64,000 nucleotides of DNA from contig CM042020.1 in the NCBI GenBank assembly GCA_023525975.1, forward strand, positions 17,385,001 to 17,449,000, given 5' to 3'. Shown here piece by piece: positions 12,068-23,090 of the stretch. Under the pieces are notes generated by a model. It was not told the DNA's origin. It saw nothing but the letters and a program-made list of their open reading frames with translations, and did no database searches. Within the stretch, counting starts at the first letter, position 1; the number at the start of each line of letters is the position of its first letter. The position numbers were made by a program, and so were the translations under genes. The stretch comes from Smallanthus sonchifolius (lineage: Eukaryota; Streptophyta; Magnoliopsida; Asterales; Asteraceae).

Positions 12068-12449
12068 CTATAGATATATTCACACTTTTAAATAAATTTC
12101 ACATATACATATACATACATATATATGTTTCAATTATTTATTTAAAATTTATGCCTACTGTTTTAAGGAAATAATTTTAATACGAAATCGAGTTTTTATT
12201 TAGTAACACGTGCAAAAGATAGGTCAGAAAATCTCGGACATTACATGTGGTGCAATGGCGGTTATCGGATCGCTATCTAACTGATATCGGTCCGACATCT
12301 GGCCCTGGGCTCACTTCGAACCGATGGGAGAAATGATATCGGTCCGATATCTATTCCAACTTCAGATTTTTTATTTTCAGCCCTTGAACTTTAATCCAAT
12401 TGCATTCTAATCCTTATACTTTCATTTCTTGAAACTTTGGGATGTTACA
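7380..12449 (-). repeat. Element A 3' LTR, interrupted by solo LTR B
   Basis: On the minus strand the LTR starts tgtaacatccc at 12449 and ends aatgtttca at 7380. Without the insert (9188-12245 plus one TGTGG) it is about 2007 bp, close to the 2034-bp solo LTR at 216. It keeps the paired ggtttatatatagg-type blocks (near 8138 and 8586) and the CGG-N-CCG palindromes. The TATA region near 8968 is mutated compared with the 5' LTR copy. Confidence 0.88.
9188..12245 (-). mobile_element. Solo LTR B (family of element C) nested in A's 3' LTR
   Basis: A 3058-bp insert flanked by TGTGG at 9183-9187 and 12246-12250; the uninterrupted sequence at about 30010-30035 shows the empty site. It begins tgtcacacccc and ends gacattaca, so on the minus strand it reads TGTAAT...TGACA like the LTRs of element C. 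It holds a poly-C run (about 9647-9659), very AT-rich DNA between 10,100 and 11,100, a (TA)n tract (12033-12062) and a tRNA-like B-box (about 11721-11748, minus). No internal region, hence a solo LTR. Confidence 0.9.
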
Positions 12450-12466
12450 ACTCTCCCCCCCCCCCT
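12450..12466 (-). promoter_or_regulatory. Polypurine tract of element A
   Basis: On the minus strand a run of 11 G (12455-12465) followed by agagt directly abuts the LTR start at 12449. This is the plus-strand primer for reverse transcription. Its position confirms the minus orientation and the LTR boundary. Confidence 0.85.
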
Positions 12467-12492
12467 AAATTATGTTTCGTCCTTGAAACCTG

Positions 12493-15400
12493 CTAATCAT
12501 TAAAGAGTTGAGGATAAATTTTTCTCATTTCATCTTCAGCTTCCCAAATTATCTCTGATCCTTTTCTATGTTTCCATTGCACTAATACTTGTTTGATCGT
12601 TTTATGACGTAGCTGTTTTTATTTTGTATCTAGAATCTTGATAGGTTCTGCAACGTAAGTTAATTTTTCATCAACCTCTATCTCTTCTAAAGGAACGTGT
12701 GCGGCTTCATCCGCCAAACATTTCCTTAAATAAGATATGTGGAACGTATTGTGTATCTTATTCATTTCTTCAGGTAGATCTAACTGATAGGCTACCTCTC
12801 CGACTCTTTTGATGATTTTGAAAGGGCAAATGAATCATGGACTTAGATTTCCACGTTTCTTGAATCGGATTAGACCTTTCCAAGGAGATACTTTCAACAA
12901 GACGTAGTCTCCTTTTTGGAATTCTATTAGTCTACGTCTCTTGTCTGGATATGACTTCTGTCTATCTTGTGCAGCTTTTAAACGCGCCTTAACTAAGTCA
13001 AGCTTTTCCGATGTGGCTTGAACTATTTCTTTGCAGCCCAATTCTTTCTGACTAATTTCTCCCCAACATACAGGATTCCTGCATCTTCTACCGTATAGCA
13101 TCTCATATGTTGGCATATCAATACTAGAATGGTAGCTGTTATTATATGAGAATTCTGCTAATGGCAGATGATTATCCCAACTTCCACCGAAATCAATTAT
13201 ACAAGCACGTAGCATATCTTCAAGAGTTTGTATCGTCCTCTCACTTTAACCATCAGTTTGAGGGTGATATGCCGTGCTGATTAGAAGTATAGTTCCCATC
13301 TCTTCGTGGAACTTTTTCCAAAAACATGAAGTGAAACGAGTATCTCGATCACAGACAATCGAGACTGGCACTCCATGTCTCGAAACAATCTCTTTTATAA
13401 ATAGATCAGCTAACTTTTCTGAAGAGTATGTTTCACGTATTGCTAAGAAACGAGCACTCTTATTTAACCGATCTACAACCACCCAATTGGTATCATAACC
13501 CCTAGCTATTTTTGGTAGCTTGGTTATGAAGTCCATAGTGAGATGTTCCCACTTCCATTCTGGGATTTCTAATGGTTGTAACCTTCCATATGACTTCTGA
13601 TGTTCTGCTTTAACTTGTAGGCAAGTTAAGCATTTAGCTACATATTTCATGATATCAAACTTCATTCCGGGCCACCAAAAATCTTTGCGCAGATCTTGGT
13701 ACATTTTTGTAGTACCCGAATGAATAGAATACCATGTTTTATGAGCTTCATCGAGAATATTAGAGCTAAACTCACCTGATCGTGGTATCCACGTACGACC
13801 AAATCGAGTCTTGACTTTATACTCATTCTCTTCTAGAAACTTCTCCTGACCAGCCATTCTCTCTTTCTTAACATTCTCACTTTTTAATGTTTCGATTTGT
13901 GCGTCTCGAAGCTGGCTCATGAAATCAGGAGTTATCACTAACTTATATGCTTTCACCTGAATAGGATGATGCTCTTCCTTGCGGCTTAGAGCATCGGCTA
14001 CCACGTTAGCCTTTCCGGGATGATACAAGATCTCACAATCATAATCCTTGACCAGTTCTAACCACCGTCGTTGCCTCATGTTTAAGTCCTTTTGGTCAAA
14101 GAAATACTTAAGACTTTTGTGGTCTGTGTAAATCGTACACTTCGTTCCATACAAGTAATGCCTCCAGATCTTTAGTGCGAACACCACCGCAGCTAATTCC
14201 AGATCATGAGTTGGATAGTTTGCTTCATGCGTCTTCAGCTGTCGAGAGGCATAGGCTATCACCTTTCCTCTTTGCATCAGAACACATCCTAATCCAAGCT
14301 TGGAAGCATCCGAGTATATCACAAAATCTTCTACTCCTTCTAGCAATGCCAGAACTAGAGCTTGTGTCAATCTTTCTTTCAATATCCGGAATGCCTTCTC
14401 TTGTGCCGCATTCCATTCGTATTTCGAGTTCTTTCGAGTTAGCTTAGTTAATGGGGTGGCTATCTTAGAGAAGTCCTGGATGAACCTTCTATAATAGCCA
14501 GCTAATCCCAAGAAACTTCTAACTTCCGATGGATTCTTAGGTGGAGACCATTTCATTACAGCCTCTACCTTTACTGGGTCCACTGAGATACCTTCTGCGT
14601 TTACAACATGACCCAAAACTTGAACTTCCCTTAACCAGGATGCACATTTTGAGAACTTTGCGTACAATTTCTCCTTTCGTAAAGTACTAAGTACTTCATG
14701 AAGATGTTGTACATGTTCTCCTTTATTCCTTGAATATATCAAGATGTCATCAATGAAGACAATAACAAACTTGTCTAACATTGGTCGGCATACTCTATTC
14801 ATGAGATCCATGAAAACTGCTAGAGCATTCGTTACTCCAAACGACATTACTACAAATTCATAGTGTCCATAACGAGTTCTGAATGCTGTCTTAGGTACAT
14901 CTTCTCCTCGTACCTTGACTTGATGATAACCAGATCTTAAGTCGATGTTTGAAAACCAACTTGATCCTTGCAGTTGATCAACCAGATCATCAATTCTAGG
15001 TAAGGGATACATATTCTTGATAGTTAGTTTGTTCAATTCACGATAGTCTATACGCACTCTCATACTACCATCCTTCTTCTTTATGAATAGAATTGGTGCA
15101 ACCCAAGGGGACACACTTGTACGTATAAATCCCTTGTCTAACAACTCTTGCAGTTGTGACATTAATTCCTTCATCTCAGTTGGTGCTAACCGGTACGGAG
15201 CCTTAGCTACCGGCTTAGCTTCAGGAATTAAATCGATTTTGAATTCGATTTCTCTTTCAGGTGGAGCACCTGGAAGATCGTCTGGGAATACTTCTGGGAA
15301 TTCTTTTACTACTGGAACTTGATCCAGTTCTTTCTCGTTAATCTTTACATCAGCTACGTAGGCTAAGAAGGCTTGATAACCTTGTGTCATGTAGCTACTT

Positions 15401-15555
15401 ATCTTGGCCATCGTACATAGCGTGATTTGATTCCGTCGTTCACCAATGACACTCACTTCCTTTCTTGTAGGCGTCATGAATCGTATAATCTTCTGATTGT
15501 ATATAATCGTTGCAGCATGTGAAGATAACCAGTCCATTCCAATGATTACATCATA
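12493..15555 (-). pseudogene. Element A pol pseudogene (RT, RNase H, integrase, chromodomain-like tail)
   Basis: The longest open stretch is 15537 to 13246 (763 codons). In it I see the reverse transcriptase with FIDDILIYS at residues 261-269 (the catalytic DD), RNase H at about 405-520 (YSDAS, THDLELAA, YTDHKSL), the integrase HHCC finger at about 599-640, and integrase aspartates in TMDF and CDRD. The third integrase motif follows YHPQTDG after a stop. Stops: TAA at 13246-13248 (expected CAA), TGA at 12835-12837, and a TAA inside the chromodomain-like tail, before the natural end at 12493. The tail ends with WEAEDEMRKIYP. The family is chromovirus, Tekay/Del-like. C-to-T changes explain most stops, as expected for methylated, silenced DNA. 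Confidence 0.9.
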
Positions 15556-17026
15556 TTATTGCATTGGCATTGGAATTAAGTCGACAAGATATTCTTTTTC
15601 TTCCATCAATAGTCGGTAATCTCGACATATTTCAGTCACTACGCAGTTACGATCACTCGCGATTTCGACTTCTAGTGCCTTAGCCAACTTACTTCTATTG
15701 AAGTTTCTAAAGTTCGCATATTTTAATGAAATTAACGATCGACTAGCTCCTTTATCGAATAAAACACTAGCAGGTAGGGAATTCAAGAGGAATGTACCTG
15801 ATACAATGTCAGGAACATCTTTTGCTTCCTCTGTAGTGATCTGAAAATCCCTTCCCTTTGGCTTCGGAGCCTCGATCCTTTTAACTTCATTTTCTGCTAC
15901 TCTTAACCCTTCTCCGGTCTTTTCCGTCTGAAACTTTAACTCGGGACATTCTCTGCTAAAATGTCCTGGTTTATAACAGTTGTAGCATAATCTGGTTCCA
16001 CTCATACACTGCAATGCAGTGTGCCCTGTCTTTCCACACTTGTAACAAGTTGTTGACTTGAATCGACACTCTCCTGGGTGCTTTTTCCCACAAGTCTTAC
16101 AGCTTTGAATACCTTTCCTTGGGGAGGAACCGCCTCTCGGGTTATTGAACTTAAACCTCTTGAGAGGCATGGGAGAAGGATAACTCGCTCCTTTCCTTTT
16201 CCCGTCTCTCTCTCTCTTCTTGTCTCTTGAGCTCAGTCTCGCGTTCTCGAGCCCAATCAATCATCTCCTCCAAGTTCGCACACTTGGATGGATGGATAAA
16301 CTCTCTAATTTTTATTTTCAAAATGAGATGGTATCTTGTCATCCACATCTCCGGGGTTGTCAACAAAGCCGGACAGAATTAGTCTTTGTCAAAGAAGATC
16401 CCTGTGATCTAATCCACCGTCTCTGTTGTCTGACAGAGTTGAAGAAACTCCTCAGTGATTCTTTCGATTGCCGCTCGAGGGTAATAGTGTTTTAAGAAGA
16501 GATCTTTGAACTCTTCCTAACACATTTCTTTGATTCTGTCTCCACCTTTTTCTCTCTTCACTACTCCCCACTAATTATCAACTCGTTCTTTTAATTGGTT
16601 GGTAGCGAAGGTAACCTCATCCTCCTTCTCATAGTGGCATGTATCGAATGCCCTTTCTATTGAGGCGATCCACCTCTGACTTTCTAAGCGATTAACAACT
16701 CCCTTAAACTCTAAAGGTTTACAAGTCATGAAATCCTTATACGTACAACGAGTTGACTTCATATCAAATTTTGGATTTCTTCCTTCTCCATTATGAGTAA
16801 CATCTTTGTGGCTTTCAAACCAACTTTCTAATGAGTTTTGTAGATCTGCTTGTAAGATCGGGAAATTTGCATCGAATGCCTTTCCTACTTCTATTGCAAT
16901 TTGTCTCCGGATATTTTTTGGGACTTGCTCGACTTCGTTCTCATCATGAAATGGAGATTCTGTTCTCCTGTGACTTCCTTCACTGCGTACCTCGTCATTC
17001 TGATGTTCAGTCATTTGCTGAAACAC
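15556..17026 (-). pseudogene. Element A gag-protease pseudogene
   Basis: The N-terminal gag (start at 17026, MFQQMTEHQND) runs 151 codons to a stop at 16571. A broken middle section is scattered over 16,570-16,150 in shifted frames. A nucleocapsid-protease part runs 16260-15556. The latter has three cysteine-histidine knuckles: an atypical CKTCGKKHPGEC, then CYKCGKTGHTALQC and CYNCYKPGHFSREC. The protease motif reads LFDKGAS where aspartic proteases have DTGA, so the active-site threonine is lost. A TAA at 15556 separates it from GMDWL of the next segment, in the same frame. In family members this is one gag-pol polyprotein. Confidence 0.85.
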
Positions 17027-17469
17027 GATATCGCTTTAATCTCTCATTCGTTTACCCTAATCATAGTCTAGGGTTTTTTTATACTATAGGCCTTGTATTA
17101 TTCTAACCCTATTCAAATATTCTAGGGTTTCACATAAGGCCCCATCTATGCATTTTAATCATGCATAATCACATTCCCAGCATACTATCTGCTGAAATAA
17201 GTTATCATATGATGTTTGCGATATCATGATGGTCCCATACATTAGCTCCAATACTGGCCAGCTATAAGGCAATGTATGTTACGTTTCATGATACTCCCAA
17301 CTATCACATGGAGCTTATCTCATACAAATTTCTCCCCATGTATACTCATACATTTCTGTTCTAGCACTGGAATTTAAACATACATGCTTCCTTGGACGGC
17401 CTCAGATTGAATCCCTCTTTATATCATGAGCACTTATGGTTTGAGTTTAAGTATCTTCTTTTGATACTT
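17027..17469 (-). other. Element A leader, primer site not visible
   Basis: This lies between the gag start and the truncated 5' LTR. LTR similarity stops near 17470, about 230 bp short of the LTR 3' end seen in the other copies. No TGGTATCAGAGC-like primer site is present on the minus strand. A deletion probably removed the LTR end plus the primer site. No coding frame seen. Confidence 0.65.
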
Positions 17470-18735
17470 AAAAACATTTTTGAATTAACTTTCGCTAAGT
17501 AAGTACATTGCATCTTTTCATTTCATTATGAACCCTTTAGGTTCTTATTATTGTTCAAGTTTTCCAGGCTCTCGGCGCCCCCGTGACCATCTCCGGACGT
17601 ACCTCCGGTCACATCATTCGTATATTTTATGGGTGTACTAACCCACTCGCAACCCTCTTAGGTCGTACCTCCGGTCCGAGTATTAGCAAGTTTCTTATAC
17701 TTGTCAGTATAGACCCCTCGCATTTGTCATGAAGACTTATTCATTCCTCAGCCCCATAGGCTTGAAATTTTTTCCTCCTAAGCCCCGTAGGCTTAGAGTT
17801 CCTTTTTGTTTTCTTCTTTATTATTCATTGAGATCCACCTTATAGGCCGGGTATCTCATTTCATTTGAGAACTTGAGTATCTTGGACTAACAGCCTCCCA
17901 AATGTATCAAACATTTGATTCATTTCACGTATATGCTTGATTTACTTCCCAATCAGTCCTTACCTTAAAACTTCGTTACGGTTTCTCCACGATGTACTAA
18001 GAGGGTTTATATATAGGAAGTACAAGCGGCGTATCTACCACCCCTTTAACACTTCGTGAGTACTCCGTTATTCCATTTTATGGTTTAGACTCGTTCCATC
18101 ATACTCATTCATATTTGCATATGCCATCATGCATTCACGTATTCACCATGCATTTCATGTATTCATCATGTATTCATACTCATCATGCATAGTATACTTT
18201 TATACTCGTCATATATCATAAATTGGGGTGATTTTCCTTCTAGAGCAGTACCTCCAACAGAGATGTTCCCAGGAAAGAGTGACGGGTCTATGAGAGATTT
18301 ATACACCACTCTTTCCTTAGACACAATATTCCTTTTGTCACATAACTACATACCGGTTGGATGTTCTCCCATACGTTCACTATATTTCATCATTATCTAT
18401 TAGTCTATACCCCTAAACATTTATAATGGTTTCACCATGATGTACCAAAAGGTTTATCCATAGGAAGTACCAGCGGCGTTGTAATCCCAAGGAAATTTCG
18501 GCTTTATTTTTTTTTTACTCCGGCACTTGTAATTCCACTATCTTGTAATTTGTATTTATGAAATTGTCCTATTACCCATTACATTTCATAAGTATTTATA
18601 CCTACATTTAATGCAATTATTTCAAATTCCAAAGTATTAAATATTTATGTAAGATATTATGTAAATAATTTTTATCCCCCTATTATATATATATATATAT
18701 ATACATATATATGTATGTACATACTAAGTCATTTC

Positions 18736-18738
<3 letters not shown>

Positions 18739-18787
<49 letters not shown>
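18739..18787. repeat. (TA)n microsatellite in 5' LTR of C
   Basis: About 49 bp of uninterrupted TA. The same site in the 3' LTR (26770-26849) is about 80 bp. The two LTRs were identical at insertion, so the tract has changed length since then. Confidence 0.95.
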
Positions 18788-18794
<7 letters not shown>

Positions 18795-19680
18795 GGTTAT
18801 AAATAAACAATTTACAAAAAATGAATTAGGGTTTATATTTTTAATAATAAATTCTATAAGAAAAATTTGGGTTTATATGTTTTAAATCAAAGATAAAAAA
18901 ACTATACTATTTAATAAATTACGTTTATAAACAAATATATATAGGATTTAATAGATTTATGTGTTAAAAATGTTTAGTGCACAAAATGTAATTTTTGAAA
19001 CTTAATTTCCAATTTAAAACAAGTTTTAAACATAAAATGATAAGACTATAGAAGCCTAGGGGCCATTCTGTAAAATTAAACCTTCATTCCCCCCCCCCCC
19101 CCATCTATCCTGAATTTCCACTCCTCCACCTTTGACCCCGACAGTCAAACCGAGGCAAATTGATCGATGAGTCCTTGAATCAACGAGTTTTAACTGAATT
19201 GAATTGTACTAGGACGTTACCACGACAGTTTCGACCAATATTAAACCCCCAATTTAACCAATTCAATGATTGATTTCAGTTAAAACCAAACCGTAACCGT
19301 CCTAATCATGCGAGTAATCATTTCGTGGTTTCGGCTTGAAATTGGACCTATAAAGCGAATGCCACACCTTCGCGACATCCATCCCAAACCCACTGAACTC
19401 GAAAACTTGCCTAAGTGCGCGTCTGAAGCATGGTCAAACCCGACGAACTTCAATCGGTGTTGCTCAGCCGTCCTCCTCAGTCACCCAACCATTGCAAGTA
19501 ATTCTTAGGTCGTTGAACTCGTCTCAGTTACGCGGTCGAAAGCCCCATGCTTCGAGTTCAATTCGTTTGAAAAGTCGAGTCGATTTGGTGGTTAGGGTTA
19601 CCGGATTGGATTGGGGAAGATGATAAACTGAGGACTTGAGTTTATAAATCAAACAAACCACTTCCGATCAAGGCAACATG

Positions 19681-19756
19681 CCCAGTCTGATGGTTAGTTT
19701 GTGTGTGCGCCTATGACTCAGCAGGGGGCGCGGGTTCGAGTCCCGGCCACCTTTTT
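19681..19756 (+). other. tRNA-like B-box segment with T-run inside C's LTR
   Basis: The segment ends cgcgggttcgagtcccggcc followed by accttttttg, that is, a canonical pol III B-box (ggttcgagtcc) and a T-run like a pol III terminator. The upstream tgatggttagtttgtg is only loosely A-box-like and no acceptor stem forms, so it is not a tRNA gene. The other LTR has the same segment (27741-27815, shorter T-run) and solo LTR B keeps a diverged version on its minus strand (about 11721-11748). Confidence 0.55.
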
Positions 19757-21365
19757 TGTTCCATGATTTGTTTCCTTTGCCATTTTAAACCACCATTCCC
19801 TATTTAAAAATTTCAAATTAAATTTTATAAAAATCTACAAATGTATTCTCAGAGTTTTATAAAAATTGAATTTATAAAATAATGTTTATTTATTTGTTTT
19901 AATTAAAAACACATTAGGAAACATTCTATATTCATAAATAAATAATAGAATTGGTTTTGTTGAAACAAATTAATTATGTATTATTCAAAATTAAATCAAA
20001 TGTTTAGACATTTTAAAATTCTTTCAAGTATATAAATAATTATTTTTACAAGAATAATTATTTATACGTTTAAACTTATAAGATATTCAAGTAAGTATTT
20101 TAAATAACAATTTTATCAAAAATCCATTAATTCTATTTAGTCTTTTAAAATTCGTTTATGATGAATTTACTAACCAAATTAATTTCTTTTATTATTAAAT
20201 TAACTAATCATTTCAATTACACTTATTAATAATCAATCATTTTAATTACATTAACTAATAACTTATTAAGCATTTTAATTACACAAATTATTGATTAAAC
20301 TTTTACTTCTTAAATTATTATAAATGAATTATAATTCACTATTTTTATTCCATAAATCCTATTTATTATCTTTAGCATTATTATGTAAATTAAAAGAATT
20401 ACTAAACTAACTTTACCAAACTATTTTATTACCATTACTTCTATAGTAAACCAAGAACTTGTATTTTTTTATAAAACAACCAAACAAGTCAATCATCAAC
20501 CCAAATCCTATCAAACCCTAAAACCCTAGAATTTCATTATCTTGTCCAACTTACTTTGATCTTAGAGTACAAATTATTATTGTAGGTTTGTTGTGAGAAA
20601 TCCTCAAAACAACTCTCCATCAAACTCTATCACTCCTAGCTTCAACTCATGTGAGTTTACATAGCCCATTTTTACTATTTTTACTTTTGGGGTAAAACAT
20701 GTTTACAAATGCTTTACTAACACGATTCAATACCTATGTTCTTATGCTTTGATCTTTATGCTTTATGTCTTGAACTACCTGGTGACCATTACATGTGTTC
20801 ATGTCAGTACATTCATTAACTTTCAGCCCAAGCATAAGGTAGTACTTTTTTTGATCATTTATATGGGAATCCGAAACTATAACTTATCACAAAACCTTGG
20901 CGGGTTTTGTTGGTTATCAACTTACAACTTGGGTATCCTCTTGCCCTTTTTTTTCAAAATGGCAATCAGTGGGATTGCGTATACCAGGATTGAATTGTAC
21001 GCTTGGAACCTTGTATGTTTTAACATTTATGCTTTAGACACACTTTGAACATATTGAATCGTAAACTATACTTAACTTTTGTTTGGTGTCAAAACCTATG
21101 TTACTCACCAACTACTCGTAGTTGACATTTTTACTTACATGTTTCAGGTGCACCTGTTTGAGGACACTACTTGCTCACCTAGGACTTGGACCTAGTTTAA
21201 ATCTAATGTTGTCTTGTCTTGAACTTTTCATATTCCATTTCCCTTTGTAACGGATGCTTTAAATTCGATGAATAAATATTGTCATTATTAATAGATTATC
21301 ATGTGCTTATGAACAACCGCGTCAGCCCCGACGTATAATCTGCCGCCGGCCGCGGTGTGACAGAT

Positions 21366-21378
21366 TGGTATCAGAGCC
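21366..21378 (+). promoter_or_regulatory. Primer binding site of C (initiator Met tRNA)
   Basis: The sequence tggtatcagagcc is complementary to the 3' end of plant initiator methionine tRNA. It lies three bases after the LTR end at 21362, the normal position for priming minus-strand DNA synthesis. Confidence 0.95.
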
Positions 21379-21600
21379 AGGTTATTGGGAATTAGGTTAT
21401 TAGACACACTTGACTTGAATATAACCTAGGAGTTCCAAACATGAGTTTAACTCATGTCTATTGTTAGGAACTCCACTCTATACTGTACTTACCTACATCT
21501 ATCTATTTCTGACTACCTGATACAACTACATGAACTACAAAGGATCTACATGAATCATACTCTTAGACTTAAAAGTCTAATGCAAATAAAACTTTCAAAG

Positions 21601-21915
21601 GTACGTAGGTCCTAACTAATGAATGAGAACTTGTGCAATCCGGAAGGGTGGATGCCTGTATTCTAGGAGTTCTGTCTAGGAAATCATTTCGTATAAATCC
21701 AAATCAACCGATGGACGAGTTATGCTTTCCTGGGAATTCTTGGAATGAGTGTCCACTTATAGGCTAAAGCATGACTTCTCAAACATTAGATGAACATAAG
21801 TACTTCAATGTGCCCATTAGGGTACCATCCATGTTTTACCTAATACCTTATGAATTATTTACAAACTCTTACACATGATTCACATCTTATGAACTTTCAA
21901 TTCATCCCTTTGTAG
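21601..21915 (+). other. Candidate spliced leader intron upstream of C gag
   Basis: A strong donor-like caaag|gtacgtagg at 21601 and an acceptor-like pyrimidine stretch ending ctttgtag at 21915 bracket 315 bp. The AG lies one base before the gag ATG at 21917. The leader contains no other obvious feature. Splicing is inference from the site sequences alone. Confidence 0.3.
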
Positions 21916-21916
21916 A

Positions 21917-23090
21917 ATGCCTCCCCGTCGTGAACATAGGAACAACCTCACCAAAAGGATCATTCAGCAAATGGCTACGATCCTACCAACTATGGTTAAC
22001 CGGCTGAACCAAAGTGCCACACCAAGGAACCCCGTGTGCACTTTCAAACACTTCAACTCCAAGAACCCCACCAAGTTCTACGGGAACGAGGGAGCCACTG
22101 GACTTCTCCAATGGTTTGAAAGCATTGAGGGAACCTTCATCAATGTTGACTGTCCCGAGAACCTGAAAGTCTGTTATGCTACTAGTGTCATCCAGAAGAG
22201 GGCACTCACATGGTGGAACGGGGAAAAGCGTAATCATGGGATCGAAGTTGCTCTAGCCCTACCTTGCGCTGATGTCAAGACACTCATGACCGATGAGTTT
22301 TGCCCCCGCAACGAGATCAAGAAACTGGAAGCTGAGTTTTGGGATCTCAAACAAGACAGTGGTGAAAGTCTTGCCTACACCACCCGTTTTCATGAGCTTA
22401 GTCTTTTGGTGCCCCAGATGGTCACTCATCTCTCCAGAGCTATTGAGAAATACATCAATGGCCTACCCATGCAGATTCAGGATACTGTTTTGGGTAGCAA
22501 ACCAGTCACCCTTGAAGAAGCCATCCATCTTGATGCTGCCCTGTCGGACAATCATGTTAAGGCAGGAACTCTACCTAAAAAGGGTGCAAGAAGACCCTTG
22601 AGAAAGCCACTACTAAACCCACCAAGGAGACCAAGGCTGAGTCTTCCTTCAATGACAAAAAGAGGAAAGGCAGAAATTTTGCTATTATCACCCCTACTGC
22701 ACCATTAACCCAAGTAGCCCCCACTTCTTTTAACGCCAACAAGAAACTGTATGCAGGAACCACACCACTTTGTAACACATGCAAACTTCACCACCCTGCT
22801 CACATACCATGTCGTCTGTGCACTACTTGTGGGCGTTATGGGCATTGGGCAAAACACATGCCGTATTCCACCAACCAATCAAGTCTACTAGCCTGGTGCT
22901 CCTGTTCCTGTTCCTGCACCCGCTGCTATTGCCCAAGGTCGTGCTTGTTACGAGTGCGGTGACCCAAGTCATTTCAGGAACCGTTGCCCTAGGTTGGTCA
23001 TTGTAAACCAAGCCAACATGAACCAGGGCAACATGATTCAGGGAAATATGAACAAAGGGAACATGAACCGAGAAAAATGTGAATCAGGGG
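21917..23090 (+). pseudogene. Element C gag pseudogene
   Basis: The start ATG (MPPRREHRNN) opens a 263-codon frame. It contains the capsid-like region FKHFNSKNPTKFYGNEGATG, then LTWWNG and KYINGLPMQIQ. A frameshift near 22,590 in a lysine-rich linker ends the frame at 22708. The nucleocapsid part continues out of frame: CNTCKLHHPAHIPC, a damaged knuckle CTTCGRYGHWAKHM (last Cys lost) and CYECGDPSHFRNRC near 22,945-22,990. A short Asn/Gln/Met-rich repeat (NMNQGNM-like) follows. Gag forms the particle and binds RNA through the knuckles. Confidence 0.88.

Larger units (their letters stand above)
18480..21362 (+). repeat. Element C 5' LTR
   Basis: 2883 bp, from tgtaatcccaagg to ggtgtgaca. It contains two (TA)n tracts (18684-18702 and 18739-18787), a poly-C run near 19089-19102, a tRNA-like B-box segment at 19681-19756, and very AT-rich DNA from 19,800 to 20,500. 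Short open frames inside it, for example 20749-21048, have no recognisable domain and are treated as non-coding. Confidence 0.93.

Noticed and set aside
19681..19756. Functional tRNA gene
   Set aside because: The B-box is good, but no acceptor stem, D-arm or anticodon arm can be formed.
20515..20532. Telomere-like accctaaaaccctag
   Set aside because: Only two degenerate units within an LTR (repeated at 28575 in the other LTR); not a telomeric array.
20749..21048. 99-codon frame as a gene
   Set aside because: It lies in the 5' LTR of element C, is disrupted in the 3' LTR copy and shows no domain.
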